Below, one piece after another: positions 24,561 to 35,785 of a DNA stretch of 64,000 bases. This DNA comes from Cryptomeria japonica (lineage: Eukaryota; Streptophyta; Pinopsida; Cupressales; Cupressaceae), in contig NC_081412.1 in NCBI RefSeq assembly GCF_030272615.1, forward strand, positions 539,735,835-539,799,834, written 5' to 3'. The translations under genes were made by a program, and so were the position numbers. The stretch's first letter is position 1. The number at the start of each line of letters is the position of its first letter. The notes beneath the pieces were generated by a model. That model was not told the origin of the DNA. It was given only the letters and a program-made list of their open reading frames with translations, and made no database searches.

Positions 24561-24749
24561 TTGGGTGGTTGGAAGGTTATCGGTCTTAGCTTTCTTGCTA
24601 GACCAAACAGTTCAAATCTCTGAAAACTGTAGTGAATGCATAGAACTCTTAAGACAAATGAGTAAGATTGTTGGGCATATAAGAAAGTTGAAGTATGATA
24701 ATATGCCAAAAGCATATAAGATATTGAATGATGTAGCAAAACAGAGGGA

Positions 24750-25545
24750 GATGAAATAAAATAAAACAAAATATTAAATTATATTGTTCACAACAAACAT
24801 TACATTGACAAACTTTTGTCTAAGCTTTAACTCTTTATACAAACACCATTACATAGATTAAAACAACTCACTAAGTTTCAACTCTTCATAACTACCATTA
24901 CAGTCTACTATAGACACAGAGATTTAAAAATTCATACTAAACATCTTATATGTGAATAGAAATTACAAACTTATTGAAATTTAGAGAAGATTGAACAATT
25001 ATGGATGTGCTGCTATCAACTAATAAAATGATTCATAAATGAACCAGAGCGCAGGGCCTATATAGCATGGCAATGCATGGGCTAGGTATGGGATGTTGTA
25101 CAATAATAAATCTACCTATAAAAAATGGTATAAAAAGTGGGAATATGAGATAAGGATAGGTAAAATCATTAATTAAGGGTCAGTGCACAAAGATGGTGTC
25201 CAAAAAGGGGGTATAAGTGGACACTTTTTTCTGAAATCGGGTAAACTTGAACTTAGAGGAGAAAGTTGAGAGTCATCCACTCAAGATATGAAGATACTCA
25301 AAGAACAAAGATTGTAGTACTATGAATCGAGTTTCCAAACTACTAATGTTTTTCCAAATTCGATAAGATTAAGGGGGTCAAATCCTTTGCGCATGAAAAA
25401 CAAAACCTGATTTTTTTTGAAAAATATAACATAGTATCTGATGTGCACATCAAAAAAGTCATAGTTAGATTTAGTATTTTAATAAATCCTTTCGTAGAAA
25501 GAGAGTTAAGAGTGAGCACTAGAAGTTGTGTATTTTTTTGTAATT
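24750..25545. other. Spacer between NLR fragment and telomere-like block
   Basis: AT-rich. The segment at about 25180-25290 resembles, in opposite orientation, 41400-41510: AAGATGG..CCAAAAAGGGG, then TTTTTTCTGAAATC. No gene was recognised. Confidence 0.35.
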
Positions 25546-25546
25546 T

Positions 25547-26761
25547 TTTGTTAGGGCTTATATCATGGTTAGGGTTAGCATCAATGTTAGGGTTTGGTTT
25601 TGGTTTAGGATTATGGTTAGAGTTAGGGTTTAGGTTTATGGTTAGGGTTAGGGTTATAGTTATAGTTTAATATTATGGTTAAATTTATGGTTAGCTATAG
25701 GGTTTAGTGTCAGGGTTACAAATATGTTCAGGATTTACATCAAAGTTAGTGTTAGAGTAAGCATAATTTCAGTTCGGGTTAGGGTTAGAATAATTACTGG
25801 GGGTATGGTTAGGATTATGATTTGGTTTATAGTTATGTTTTGGATTAGGGTTAGGGTTAGTATTATGGTCAAGGTTAAGGTTTATAACATGGTTAGGGTT
25901 ATGATTAGGGTTAGGGTTTAAGATTAGGATTATGATAATGGTTAGGGTTAGGGTTTATGATTACACTTAGGATTATAGTCAGGGTTAAAGTTTAGTGTTA
26001 AGGAACTTAAGTTTATGGTTAGAGTTTAGTGTCAGAATTACAATTATGTTTAGGGTTTACATCAAAGTTAGGGTTATAATTAGGGTTACGGTTAGAGTTT
26101 AGTGTCAGAATTACAATTATGTTTAGGGTTTACATTAAGGTTAGGGTTAAACTAGTATTAAAGTTCAATTAGGATTAGGGTTTGGGCTAGATTAAGGTTA
26201 GAAACAGATCAAAATAAACGTTCAATTTGGGTTAGGGGTTAGCTTGAGGGAAGGATTATTGTTAGGGTTAGGGTTTACGATTATGGTTAGGTTAGAGTTA
26301 GGATTAGGGTTATGCTTAAATTTATTGTTTACATCATAGTTAGCATTAAGTTTAGGTTTAGGATTATGGTTAGGCTTAGGGTTAGGGTCGTAGTTAGGAT
26401 TATGGCTAGGGTTAACATCAAGCTACGACCAGGGTTAGGGTTAGGGTTAGGGTTTAGAGTTTAGGGTTTAGGGTTTAGGGTTTAGGGGTTAGGGTTAGGG
26501 TTAGGATTCAAGTTAGGGTTATTAATGACATCATGGTTAGAGTTAGGTTTAGGCTTAGGGTTAGGATGAGGATTATGGTAAGGATTTAAGATTAAGGATA
26601 GGGTTAGGTTTATGGTTTGTGTTAGGGTTTAGGATTAGGATTAGGATTATGGATAGGATTTACTCTTAGGATCAGGGATAGGTTTTGGGTTATGTTAGGG
26701 TTAGGGCTAGGGTCAGGGTCAGGATTAGGATTAGGTTTTAGGATCGGGACTAAGTATTATT

Positions 26762-26795
<34 letters not shown>

Positions 26796-27800
26796 TAGTG
26801 TTATGGTTAGGCTTGGGATGGGGGTTAGGGTTAGAATTATGGTTAGGGTTATAATTATAATTAGGGTTAGGATTAAATATTATAATTAGTGATTATAATT
26901 AAAATTAGGGTTAGGGTTAGAATTAGGGTTAGGATTATGATTATAAATATAATTAGGGTTAGGGTTAGGGTTAGGGTTAGGATTGGGGTAGTCTTAGTGA
27001 TTATATTTAGGCTTAGGATTAAAGATTAAAATTAGTGATTATAATTAGGCTTAGGATCAAAGATTAAAATTAGTGATTATAATTAAAATTGGGGTTAGGG
27101 TTAGAATTAGGGTTAGGAATATAATTATAATTAGGGTTATTGTTAGGATTATAACTAGGTTTAGGGTTAGGGTTAATATTGGGGTTAGTCTTATGATTAA
27201 ATTAGGGTTAGGTTTATAGTTAGGGTTAGAGTTAGAATTAGTATTAGTGTTAGAATTAGGGATAGGTTTAAAATTATGGTTAAGGTTAGGGTTATAATTA
27301 TAATTAGGGCTAGGGTAATGGTTAGGATTATAATTAGGGTTAGCATTAGGGTTAGGATTAGGATTGGGGTTAGTCTTAGTGATTATAATTAGGGTTACAG
27401 TTAGGGTTAGGGTTAGGGTTAGTATTGGAGTTAGTCTTAGTGATTAAATTACGTTTAGGGTTAGGGTTAGGGTTAGGGTTAGGGTTAGGGTTAGGGTTAG
27501 GGTTTAATATTATAGTGAGGGTTAGGGTTAGGGTTAGGGTTTAGTGTTAGGGTTAACATTACGGTTAGGATTTATAATAAGGTTAGGATTAGGGGTGGAT
27601 TATGATTAGGGTTTACATCATGATTAGGTTTAGCATAAGGATTTTAGTGAGTATTAATTGTAGGTTTAGGGTTTACATCATGGGTAGGATTAGGGGTACG
27701 GTTAGGATAATGGTTAGGGATTAGGGTTATGGTTAGGATAATGGTTAAGGTTAGGGTTTAATATTATGGCTAAGGTTAGGTTTTTGGTTAGGGTTTACAT
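25547..27800 (+). repeat. Interstitial telomere-like repeat block (TTAGGG/TTTAGGG)
   Basis: About 2.25 kb consists almost wholly of GGTTAGGG-type units with many variants (TTAGGA, TTATGG, TTAGAG). The longest perfect run is eight TTAGGG units at 27455-27502. A short perfect TTTAGGG run lies around 26458-26482. Larger composite units recur, for example a TTTAGTGTCAG..TTACATCA phrase near 25709, 26030 and 26098, and AAAATTAGTGATTATAATTA around 27025 and 27069. The G-rich strand is plus throughout. Such blocks are known at internal sites in plants, especially conifers. It is not a terminal telomere, since ordinary sequence follows on both sides. Confidence 0.93.
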
Positions 27801-27950
27801 GTTTTGGTCTTATTATTTTGATCCAAGGTTATATTTAACATATCATAAATTAGCTTTAAATTGATTTTCATCCAATAATAAGCTTTAGGGTTTACATGAT
27901 TTGGTATTATTATTTTGATTCAAGGTTATATTTAACCTATCATAAATTAT
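27790..27950 (+). repeat. Two direct 64-base repeats at block edge
   Basis: 27790-27853 and 27887-27950 both run AGGGTTTACATG, TTTGGT, TTATTATTTTGAT, CAAGGTTATATTTAAC, ATCATAAATTA with a few differences. They form the right border of the telomere-like block. Confidence 0.75.
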
Positions 27951-27954
27951 CCTA

Positions 27955-30900
27955 ACCTCCAAACATTAACTCTAACTCTATTTATCTTTCAGTTTACTAT
28001 TATTGAAAGTGTTTCTTTTGGAATTTGATTTTGGGCACATCATTGAGGTTTTAATTCAACCCTACAAAAGGAAACCATAGTTCTAGCTTAATTAATGAAA
28101 CCAATGAACTTTATAGATTATAAATGGTAATGAATAATATTACTATTTCAATTTTTTTGCATTTATAGTTAATTTTAAAGTTCAAGTTGGCTTATTTTGA
28201 GGGTACCATTTCATTTAATAATGTATACAACATATATATTGTGTAAACACTAGACAGCCATGTGTTAAATGTCTTGTGGCATAAAAAAATATAATTATAA
28301 AATGAAACTTAAAAAGGTTAATTTTTTTTTACTTTTTTGGAATTCAAATACAAATAAATTTCGGACTTTATTAATATATAATAAAATAATATAAAATTAA
28401 CTAAGAGATAAATAAAATATCAATACAAAAATTATATTTATATGAAAAATATATAATCTATAAAGAGAGAAAATGTGATATGAAATACTAAATTGTTTTG
28501 AAATATTTGTGTATGCAATTTTGATTTTTTTTTAATTTAGAAATATTATATATTTTTTTTAATAGAAATATACAACTAATTTTTTATTTGACTAAATTGC
28601 AAATAAAATTTTATATATTATTTTTGAAATATTTGTGCATGCATGTAATTTTGATTTTTTAAATTTAGAAACATTATATATCTACATGTATGCATGTAAC
28701 TTTGATTTTTTCAAATTCAGCTATACTATTCTAAAAATAATTTATAAATTTTATCCATATCCATTAGTAAAAGGCACAATAAATATAGAAATTTTCTTGT
28801 AAGACACCATTTGAGGATGAAAACAATTCTTGAAAGGCATGTTTATGTTTGTAGAAGGAAACAACTCATAGAAAATAGAGAGTTGCATTTTTAATTGTAG
28901 CTTTAAATTTTTCTTATAAAATAAAACTTGAACTCATTATAATTGCTAACATCTATTTCATTGTAGCTTTAAATATTTTCTATTGATAAATATTCCCAAA
29001 ATAAAAAAATATGATTTGAAGTCTTCAATAAGATGTGAATTTAATAGTATCTTTAATATATTTGATAACAATAACCTATATCTAAGACACAAAAAATATT
29101 TCTAAAAAATGTTGGCTTCAGTTAGATTTATATGAATTGAATGCACTTTAAAAAATCCATGAAATTTTACAATAGAGAGAATTTTAAAGAGCACCAATAT
29201 AGTAAATAAATTGTACTCTTATTCTAACCATAAACTAAATCATATATATTGTTTGAAAATATACAAGTGTGAAAGTCATGTTGTTTGGTGTGAAACATGA
29301 ACTATTTCTCCATGTATTATTATTTTCTAATCATCATTAAAATTCTACATAATGTGTGGACTAGTAGAATTTGTGTTACAGATAAAATTACTCAAGTATA
29401 GAAGTATTCTAGGGTGAATATCACCTAATTTCATTGTAATAAATAAAAAAATGAATTGGCTAAGATGATTAAGTTGTATAAAACAATAATTTTTTCTAAA
29501 TAAAATAATACATATATAGAAACATATATTTAACAAATATATTATCATGTCTGTGGCTAAAGTAGGGTTGCCAACACCTTGAATAAGGAAAAAATCAAAA
29601 CTAAGCAAAGGAAAAAATTAGATGCTTCAGAATACTTGTAAAATTCTTGCCTAAGAAGATATCAAAGGGGATCTAGAGAAAATGGGGATCAACTACAGCT
29701 ATGTTGCCCCAATTCTAATAGACTTACAAGATAAGAAAAGGAAATAATTATGGTTTTCCTATTCATTTGCCCTGTTGTTGAGTATATGTGAGAAGAATGG
29801 AGAAGAATGCAGAGTGAAAATAAAATATTAAACTGTAGAAACAATGATAAATATATTCCTGATTTGAACAATGAAACAATAAATGAGATAAGAGAAATAA
29901 AGCTCATAAATTAGGCATTTTATTCTCCTCTCTACAATCAAACAATAGATAAATCAAGTAAACAAATAAAATAAAACAAATGGTGATAAAAGCATTCAAT
30001 GGTATTTATCTAGAAAGAATTGCATCTAAATACTCGTATTTACCCGAAAAAAACAATAAAAATCCATATCATAATCCCACATAGTAATTCTGAGTATGCA
30101 GTATTTTAAATTGTTCATATATGCCCTTCTATCTCCTATTCAAACCCACAAGTGCAAATACAAAAGTACAGGAAAATAATGACCTTGATTTATTCTTACC
30201 AAAAGATTAAAAAAACATGAAATCCCTAAATCGAAGGGACGAGGTTAATCTTATCCAAGGATGAGATTGATCCCTCTCGGAATAAAAAAAATCAGACCTA
30301 AATTAGAGGGATGAGATTAAAAAACTCAGATCACAATCTATGTATTTTAAATTTGAATCTTATCCAAGGGATGAGATTGATCCCTCTCGGAGGTTAATCT
30401 TTATATTGATTGCCCATGGGCCTGCTCTTCTTTTGTAATTTTTTACTCATTTTTTTATTGATGTATATTTTTTATTTTTCCTGTTGAATATACTTTATAC
30501 TTGTGAAGTAGGCAATTCACGACGTTTAGATTGGACATTTTTCTTTGTAAATAGATGTAACTGAGATTTTGTTTGATATTATGCCTAAAATAGAGACGGT
30601 AGTTTGGTTTCATATTGTACTATTAATCACCTTCTTAAATATTTATTTTTAGGATCTGGTATTCTTACAATGCTTTTATCCCTTTCTCATACCTGGCCCT
30701 AGAAAATGCTTATATAATGTCTGTTTGTGGTATCCATTGTGCATATAGTTCGACAGAATTGTACACTTCAGTTTATACAAGGTTTGCTGGATAAGTGATG
30801 TGCATGTGACATAAAGATAGATATAAAGCAAGATCAGAATGTGTATATTTCCACTTTCTCGAGTCTAGATTTTAATGCTCCTATAGACAACATGTAGATA

Positions 30901-31990
30901 CGAGAAAGGCAAAGTAAATAACAGATCAAAGGAAGCATACTTGATTATGCACGAAAAAGGCAGAGTAAATATTGAATTGATAGCTTGACAGAAACCCCGA
31001 TTATGATGCACTTGAACCTGCAAATGAATACACTGCTTAATTCCAATAGATTTTAAGAAAATATTGAAATACTCCTCACCAATAATGAGATGACTGTAAT
31101 CTGTATTTGGATCTTCATCCAGGTTGCAAACAAATCAATTGCAGAATAATAGAGATAGAAGCAATTATTCTAACAGAGATAGCATCCATTATTGTAACAG
31201 AGACAGGATAGATTCACCAATTCAATTAAGATGTCACTTACATCTTAATTGAAGATGAACATGAACCGGTTGTTCCACATCACCGTTGGTGCAATTCACA
31301 CTGCTTGAACCAAAAATGGAAAACTGTATAAAGAATTCAATATTAATATCACAAAATACATTTATATAAATGTTGCATAATTTCTATTAAACATTGAGAT
31401 AAATGCATTTTCTATCCATAACAAAGAAAGTGAAAATATAGCTCGATCTGAGACTGTATCATCTCCAACCAGCATCAATGCATATTGTATTAAAACTCGT
31501 AGCAGAAACTACACAAATTTCTTCTTATTGCAACTGCATGCAGCCCAATGCCTCTGGATCATGCTATCATTGAGGATCGACAAATGAATCAGAACTATTT
31601 CCAGACGTATAAAAATATAATAAGATCTGATAACTATTCAAACTCAGCTAGATAAATCTAATCGCCAAGCAGAATTCTCTGAGGGCCTAGTTGTGGAACG
31701 TGCTTTTGGAAATGTTTTCATACAGCTACCGCCTCTGGATTTGGCATGTAATGTCCACATTTCCTGCCGTGCTTTAACTACAGTCCCGCATGTTTCTTTA
31801 CGCTCTCATTATTATTATAATTCATCTTGCACATTGGCACGATTCATTCTTTTCCCGACTCTTCGAATATCCTGACTCTTCAAATATCGTGTAATGTCGG
31901 AATGCAAATCAATTCTTTTGTCTTACACAGACAGAACTGGTGACCTCTATTTGGTGTCATTATAGGTTAGGCCTCTCGACCTAATTAATA
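27955..31990. other. AT-rich intergenic stretch
   Basis: No coding gene is supported. It includes related phrases at about 28495, 28625 and 28690 (TTGAAATATTTGTG, ATGCATGTAA, TTTGATTTTTT) and a repeated ATCCCTCTCGGA phrase listed separately. Minus frames at 29345-29608 and 29689-29907 are hydrophobic AT-rich chance frames. Confidence 0.4.
30250..30391 (+). repeat. Two 33-base direct repeats
   Basis: 30250-30281 and 30359-30391 both contain CTTATCCAAG, ATGAGATTGATC and CCTCTCGGA. They are 109 bases apart, and a third partial GGGATGAGATT lies between them. Confidence 0.7.
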
Positions 31991-31994
31991 CTTA

Positions 31995-33470
31995 AATACT
32001 ATTATTAAATACTATTAAAAAATAATAAGTAAAACATTAGCCATAGTTAAATTACTAAAAGATTTATCAACCCTACATTTATCGTAAAAATTTGAAAGTT
32101 GCGAATCATTCCTACAGATTATAAATTTAAATCTAAACAAGCCAAAGATAAACTTAAAAAACGTGAGCGATTTCTGAAAATAAGAATAGCGACAGCTCTT
32201 GAATCGACAAAGCTTGTGACCGTTGAACTCTTTGCTTCGCAAAATAAATTTCCTTAAATATAATATGAAATGACAGGCAGATGAGTATGGTTTTTCTTCC
32301 TAATGACAGGGAGGGGGTCCCGATTCTGTTCCTAGTTTCCTGGTCTAAGACGCATCAATGATTAAAGGGAGATAATGGGAAACAACTTTGTGAAAAAGAT
32401 GAATGGAAGGAGAGTCATGTATATCTTCTAAACTAAATAAAATGGGCGGGCGTTTATAGTCCTTAAAAACGTGGTGTTTAACCAAACAAAGTCGGCACTT
32501 GTGCATATAAAAGGCCCACAGCAAGTTTAAGGAAGTTTCATATAAAAGGGATTTTATTGTCTTTCCTACAATATTTTAGAAAAATTATTGAGAAGAATGT
32601 AACACATTTTCGTTCAAAAGGATAAGTAAACAATTGAAACGTCTGGTTAGCATCGGGCAAAAAGTGATGATGAGTTTAAAAAGCAAGCAGTGGATTCTCG
32701 CGTCCCTCTATTCTTTGCTTGGTAAAATAAGTTTCTTTTATTATATGAAATGAAATGACAACCATATAAGTGTAGTTTTTCTTTTGCGTTGGAGGGGTCC
32801 CCCGTTCTGTTTCTAATTCTCTGGTTTAACACGCATCAACGATTAAAGAAAGGTGACGGGAATGAACTTTTTGAAAAGATGAATAGAAAGAAACAGAAGA
32901 GAGAATTAAATTGTGATAATGAAGTGTAGGCATAACCAGCTGTTAGTTTGTGTTATGCTGATCTTTGGCTGTCACCAATATTCTCTAAGCTTTTATTATG
33001 CTTGAAACATTAAATTTACCACATGAACTTGCCAAATGTGCAGGCACAAAGGACGCCACCATCTCAAAGAAAGATGGAATTAACTTTTCTAATCTGACGT
33101 GGGATGCCAATCAGATGGTGTTGAAGAAATGCATCCTAAGATTCTGGAGTTCACACCATACACGGTCAGCAAAAGGCACCATCACTTAAGATATTGTACC
33201 AGTAGGGCCACATGATTCTACAACACAGAACATGTGTAATAAAATTTATATATTTTGATAATAAAATGTTTTTAAGAATCAATTTTTATGGGATATAAAA
33301 GTCCAACATCTTAATAATGTTCCATTTAGAATTTTTTAATTGTTTAAAGGTTTTATTTGTCATTAAGACATTCTTTAATTGATAAGATTATGTATATATG
33401 TTTATGGATCATTCAATAATATTTTTAAAATTTTGACTAATTTACCATAATCTTATTGAATATGAAGTGT
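31995..33470 (+). repeat. Dispersed long repeat family, copy 1 (3' portion)
   Basis: Shares colinear segments with 39480-40565 and 44740-46730: AAAACATTAGCCAT, TGAAATGACA.., GGGGTCCCGATTC, CTGGTCTAAGACGCATCAATGA, GTGCATATAAAAGG, CATAACCAGCTGTTAGT, and an AT-rich tail (about 33200-33470) that matches 46480-46730. A segment of about 150 bases (TTTGCTT to GATTAAAG) occurs twice inside, near 32226 and 32709. Short open frames are conserved only in part. The family is not one I can name. Confidence 0.65.
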
Positions 33471-34289
33471 GAATAAACTAATTAATCGAATCAGAAACAA
33501 AGAAATGAAAGACAAATAAATCGAAACACGACACCAATTTGATTACATCCACTAGAAACAAGGGAAAAATCTTGTTTTAATATCAATGTTTTGTTTACAC
33601 ATACATCAGCATAGAATTCCCTCAGCAATGAAAACCAAATGACTACATTATCCATAACTATATTCATCTCCAATAGAAATCAAAGAGACAAACAATTGGA
33701 GGGAAAAGACAAAAGCCAAAGAGTGTCTGTTGGGCTCCACATTTCAAACAAATCTAAATTAAATAGTTTAAGAAATTTTGATCAATATATTAAAAAGAAG
33801 ATGCAAAAATAAAATGAATATATTTTTTTTTGGCTGGGATACCTATAATATACTAGAATATAAAGAGAATCATGATTATTTTGAGATGCTTACCAAGAAA
33901 AATGGTTTTCCAAGTTTGTTCAATGATAAATGAGTTCTATTATTGCACAAATACTTCTTGTGAATATTTTTTTTGTTTTAATTTTTTTAGTCATTTTCCA
34001 CCTTATCCATTTTCTTATTCCTTGTTTTTTGTTTGTTATGTACTCATTCCACATATTTTATTGTATTTACAATTTTAGATCTCTTTACTTGGGAGTGTTT
34101 TTTTCATTCTATTTATACTTGGTCCAAAGCTCTATAACTTTTAGTATCATAATTCTCTCTAATATTTTTATCTTTGTTTGTCACTCCAATTTCTCTTTAA
34201 TCATTTTCATGTTACACATATTTAACATTTAATGATACTCATTTACCACATTCATTTCAAATGTCACCATGTTACCTCTAGATTATGCT
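33471..34289. other. AT-rich spacer
   Basis: Hydrophobic open frames around 33872-34232 reflect T-rich sequence. The right end grades into the dispersed repeat. Nothing else was recognised. Confidence 0.35.
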
Positions 34290-34617
34290 TGCAATGGCGT
34301 TTTAATTATGATCCCATGCTTTCCAAAATAGGATATCATTTATATCAAGGAAATCATGTCCTTTCCCCTTCAACATCATCTATGAACTATATTGTAACTA
34401 GGGATCTATTACAGTACTCTCACCTATTGTGTCCTAACACTCTTGGATGCCAAATTTGAGGCATACCCTCATTTTTTGTTTTGTTTATTAAGGATTGTAT
34501 AACTATTCTTCATTTACCATGGTAGGGAAACCTTATACCTTAATACCTTTGGTAAGCCACATAATTTTCCACGCCTTATATTTTTAGACATTCTACATGC
34601 TTATTATGTATTCATTT
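34290..34617 (+). repeat. Dispersed long repeat family, copy 2 (left part)
   Basis: It matches 43440-43760 and 44740-45070 through CCTTTCCCCTTCAACATCA, GGGATCTATTA, CTCTTGGATGCCAAATTTGA and ATTCTACATGCTTATT. It is cut at 34617 by element C and resumes at 38627. Confidence 0.72.
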
Positions 34618-35086
34618 TGTGAGATTTTGCCAAGATCAAGAGGCAATGGAAAGCACAAATAAGAGAGAACAAAATAGATGATAGAAATAAATTGTATTCT
34701 ATCAAGATGAAAATACTGATCGACTGGATCATCAATCGGTGTTGTTTATACAATAAATATGAGTCTTCTTATATAGGCAAGGCTATATGGATATGTGAGC
34801 ACACAAACATGACATGTGGCTCAATAAGAAACAAGGGTAGGTAGGAAATAGGTGTGGGTAGGTAGGAGAAATAATATAATATTCCACATGATGTGGATCA
34901 CCCACTGAATGTGGAGTGTAACAACAAGATCACACCATAAAAGGTGGAATTTCTCCTACACACACTATCCCAATGTAGCACAAACACCCAAGTGTCTCAT
35001 ACCCAAACTACTATGAAATGCATGTACCTAAGTAAACTAAAGTAAGGTGTAATAATATCCATGATGAATAATTATTTACACCAATG
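34618..35086 (-). repeat. 3' LTR of element C
   Basis: It matches 38153-38621 over its whole length. Its inner end reads CCAATG where the other LTR reads CCAACA, so the terminal dinucleotide is altered. Confidence 0.93.
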
Positions 35087-35098
35087 CCCCCCCTTAAG
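35087..35098 (-). other. Polypurine tract of element C
   Basis: The complement of CCCCCCCTTAAG abuts the 3' LTR and is the expected priming tract. Confidence 0.85.
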
Positions 35099-35173
35099 TG
35101 CAACTTAGGGGAATGCACTTAAGTCTACAATGCAACTAAGCAATGCAAGATGGGTCCTAGCTACTAGGCCATG

Positions 35174-35743
35174 TTAGGTACCCATGTACAAATGCAAATG
35201 CATGAAAACCAATGCAAGGAAATCTCTCACAAAGTGGGGAAAGAGAGAAAAACCCAATGGGAAAAAACCCTCCCCCAAAAGAGAGATGAAAACTAGATAC
35301 AAAGAACTCTCATAGAAGTATGTGAAGGACAAAACCCCATGTGAGGAAAAATTCCCCCCATATGAGAGAAGAAGAAGAGAGACTAGGAAGCCCCTGCTCA
35401 ATATGGAATCTGCACCAATGATAGAAGCTCGAAGATGAATGAAGAAACTACTCCATGAATGTCGAACAACATTCCTCCCCTTAGGAAGAAACAAAACCAA
35501 AGGTGTATCCATGAAGTTTCCCCAACCATGAAGGGAAGATGAAGCAAAAATACTTATGATGAAAGGAATCTCTGAAAACTGCTCAAGTGTCCCCATGTCG
35601 ATGCTAAAAAGTACCCCCTCCAAAGGTGGTAAATTGTGCCACACTGCTGAAAAAGGCACTCCAAGATCTAGTGGAGATGGATGTAGAACATGTCCCAAAG
35701 ACTCACATGTCTCCTCAAAAAATAAACCTGCAATGTCTGTCAA
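35174..35743 (-). CDS. 189-codon ORF of unknown function in element C
   Basis: A long uninterrupted frame lies on the element's sense strand between the protease region and the 3' LTR. The product is hydrophobic, rich in Leu, Phe and Ser (SLLLLSYGGNF, LYLVFISLLGEGFFPLGF). No domain is recognised. Two imperfect internal repeats underlie residues in its C-terminal third: AAACCCTCCCCCAAAAGAGA and AAATTCCCCCCATATGAGA on the plus strand. It occupies the position where some elements carry an extra 3' ORF, but the strong purine/pyrimidine bias of the DNA may have kept the frame open by chance. Expression is unknown. Confidence 0.3.
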   Translation of the reverse strand: MTDIAGLFFEETCESLGHVLHPSPLDLGVPFSAVWHNLPPLEGVLFSIDMGTLEQFSEIPFIISIFASSSLHGWGNFMDTPLVLFLPKGRNVVRHSWSSFFIHLRASIIGADSILSRGFLVSLLLLSYGGNFSSHGVLSFTYFYESSLYLVFISLLGEGFFPLGFSLFPHFVRDFLALVFMHLHLYMGT

Positions 35744-35785
35744 GTAGGCATCCCAATCAACTGAAGCTGGAAGACATGAAATATC

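Larger units (their letters stand above)
20640..24745 (+). pseudogene. Truncated NLR paralogue split by LTR element B
   Basis: The part before the insertion (20640-21179) aligns with exon 1, intron 1, exon 2, intron 2 and the start of exon 3 of the NLR gene at 48441. It has a decayed proline-rich stretch, then CLINLIDDIL, the GTTAGTATGG donor region, and a segment matching FVNKHIQLE followed by a TAG. The part after (24561-24745) resumes inside exon 3 with LDQTVQISENCSECIELLRQM and GHIRKLKYD. Homology ends near 24740, within exon 3, so the NB-ARC and LRR parts are absent. Introns are retained, showing DNA duplication. The gap is exactly filled by a retroelement with target duplication TTGGG. 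There are multiple stops and no start codon equivalent, so it is non-functional. Confidence 0.88.

Noticed and set aside
25443-25921. Open frames rich in Val, Arg and Gly inside the telomere-like block
   Set aside because: They are simple translations of GGTTAGGG variants and carry no gene signal.
33872-34232. Overlapping Phe/Leu/Ile-rich frames resembling a membrane protein
   Set aside because: T-rich DNA gives hydrophobic frames in several registers; no motif is seen.
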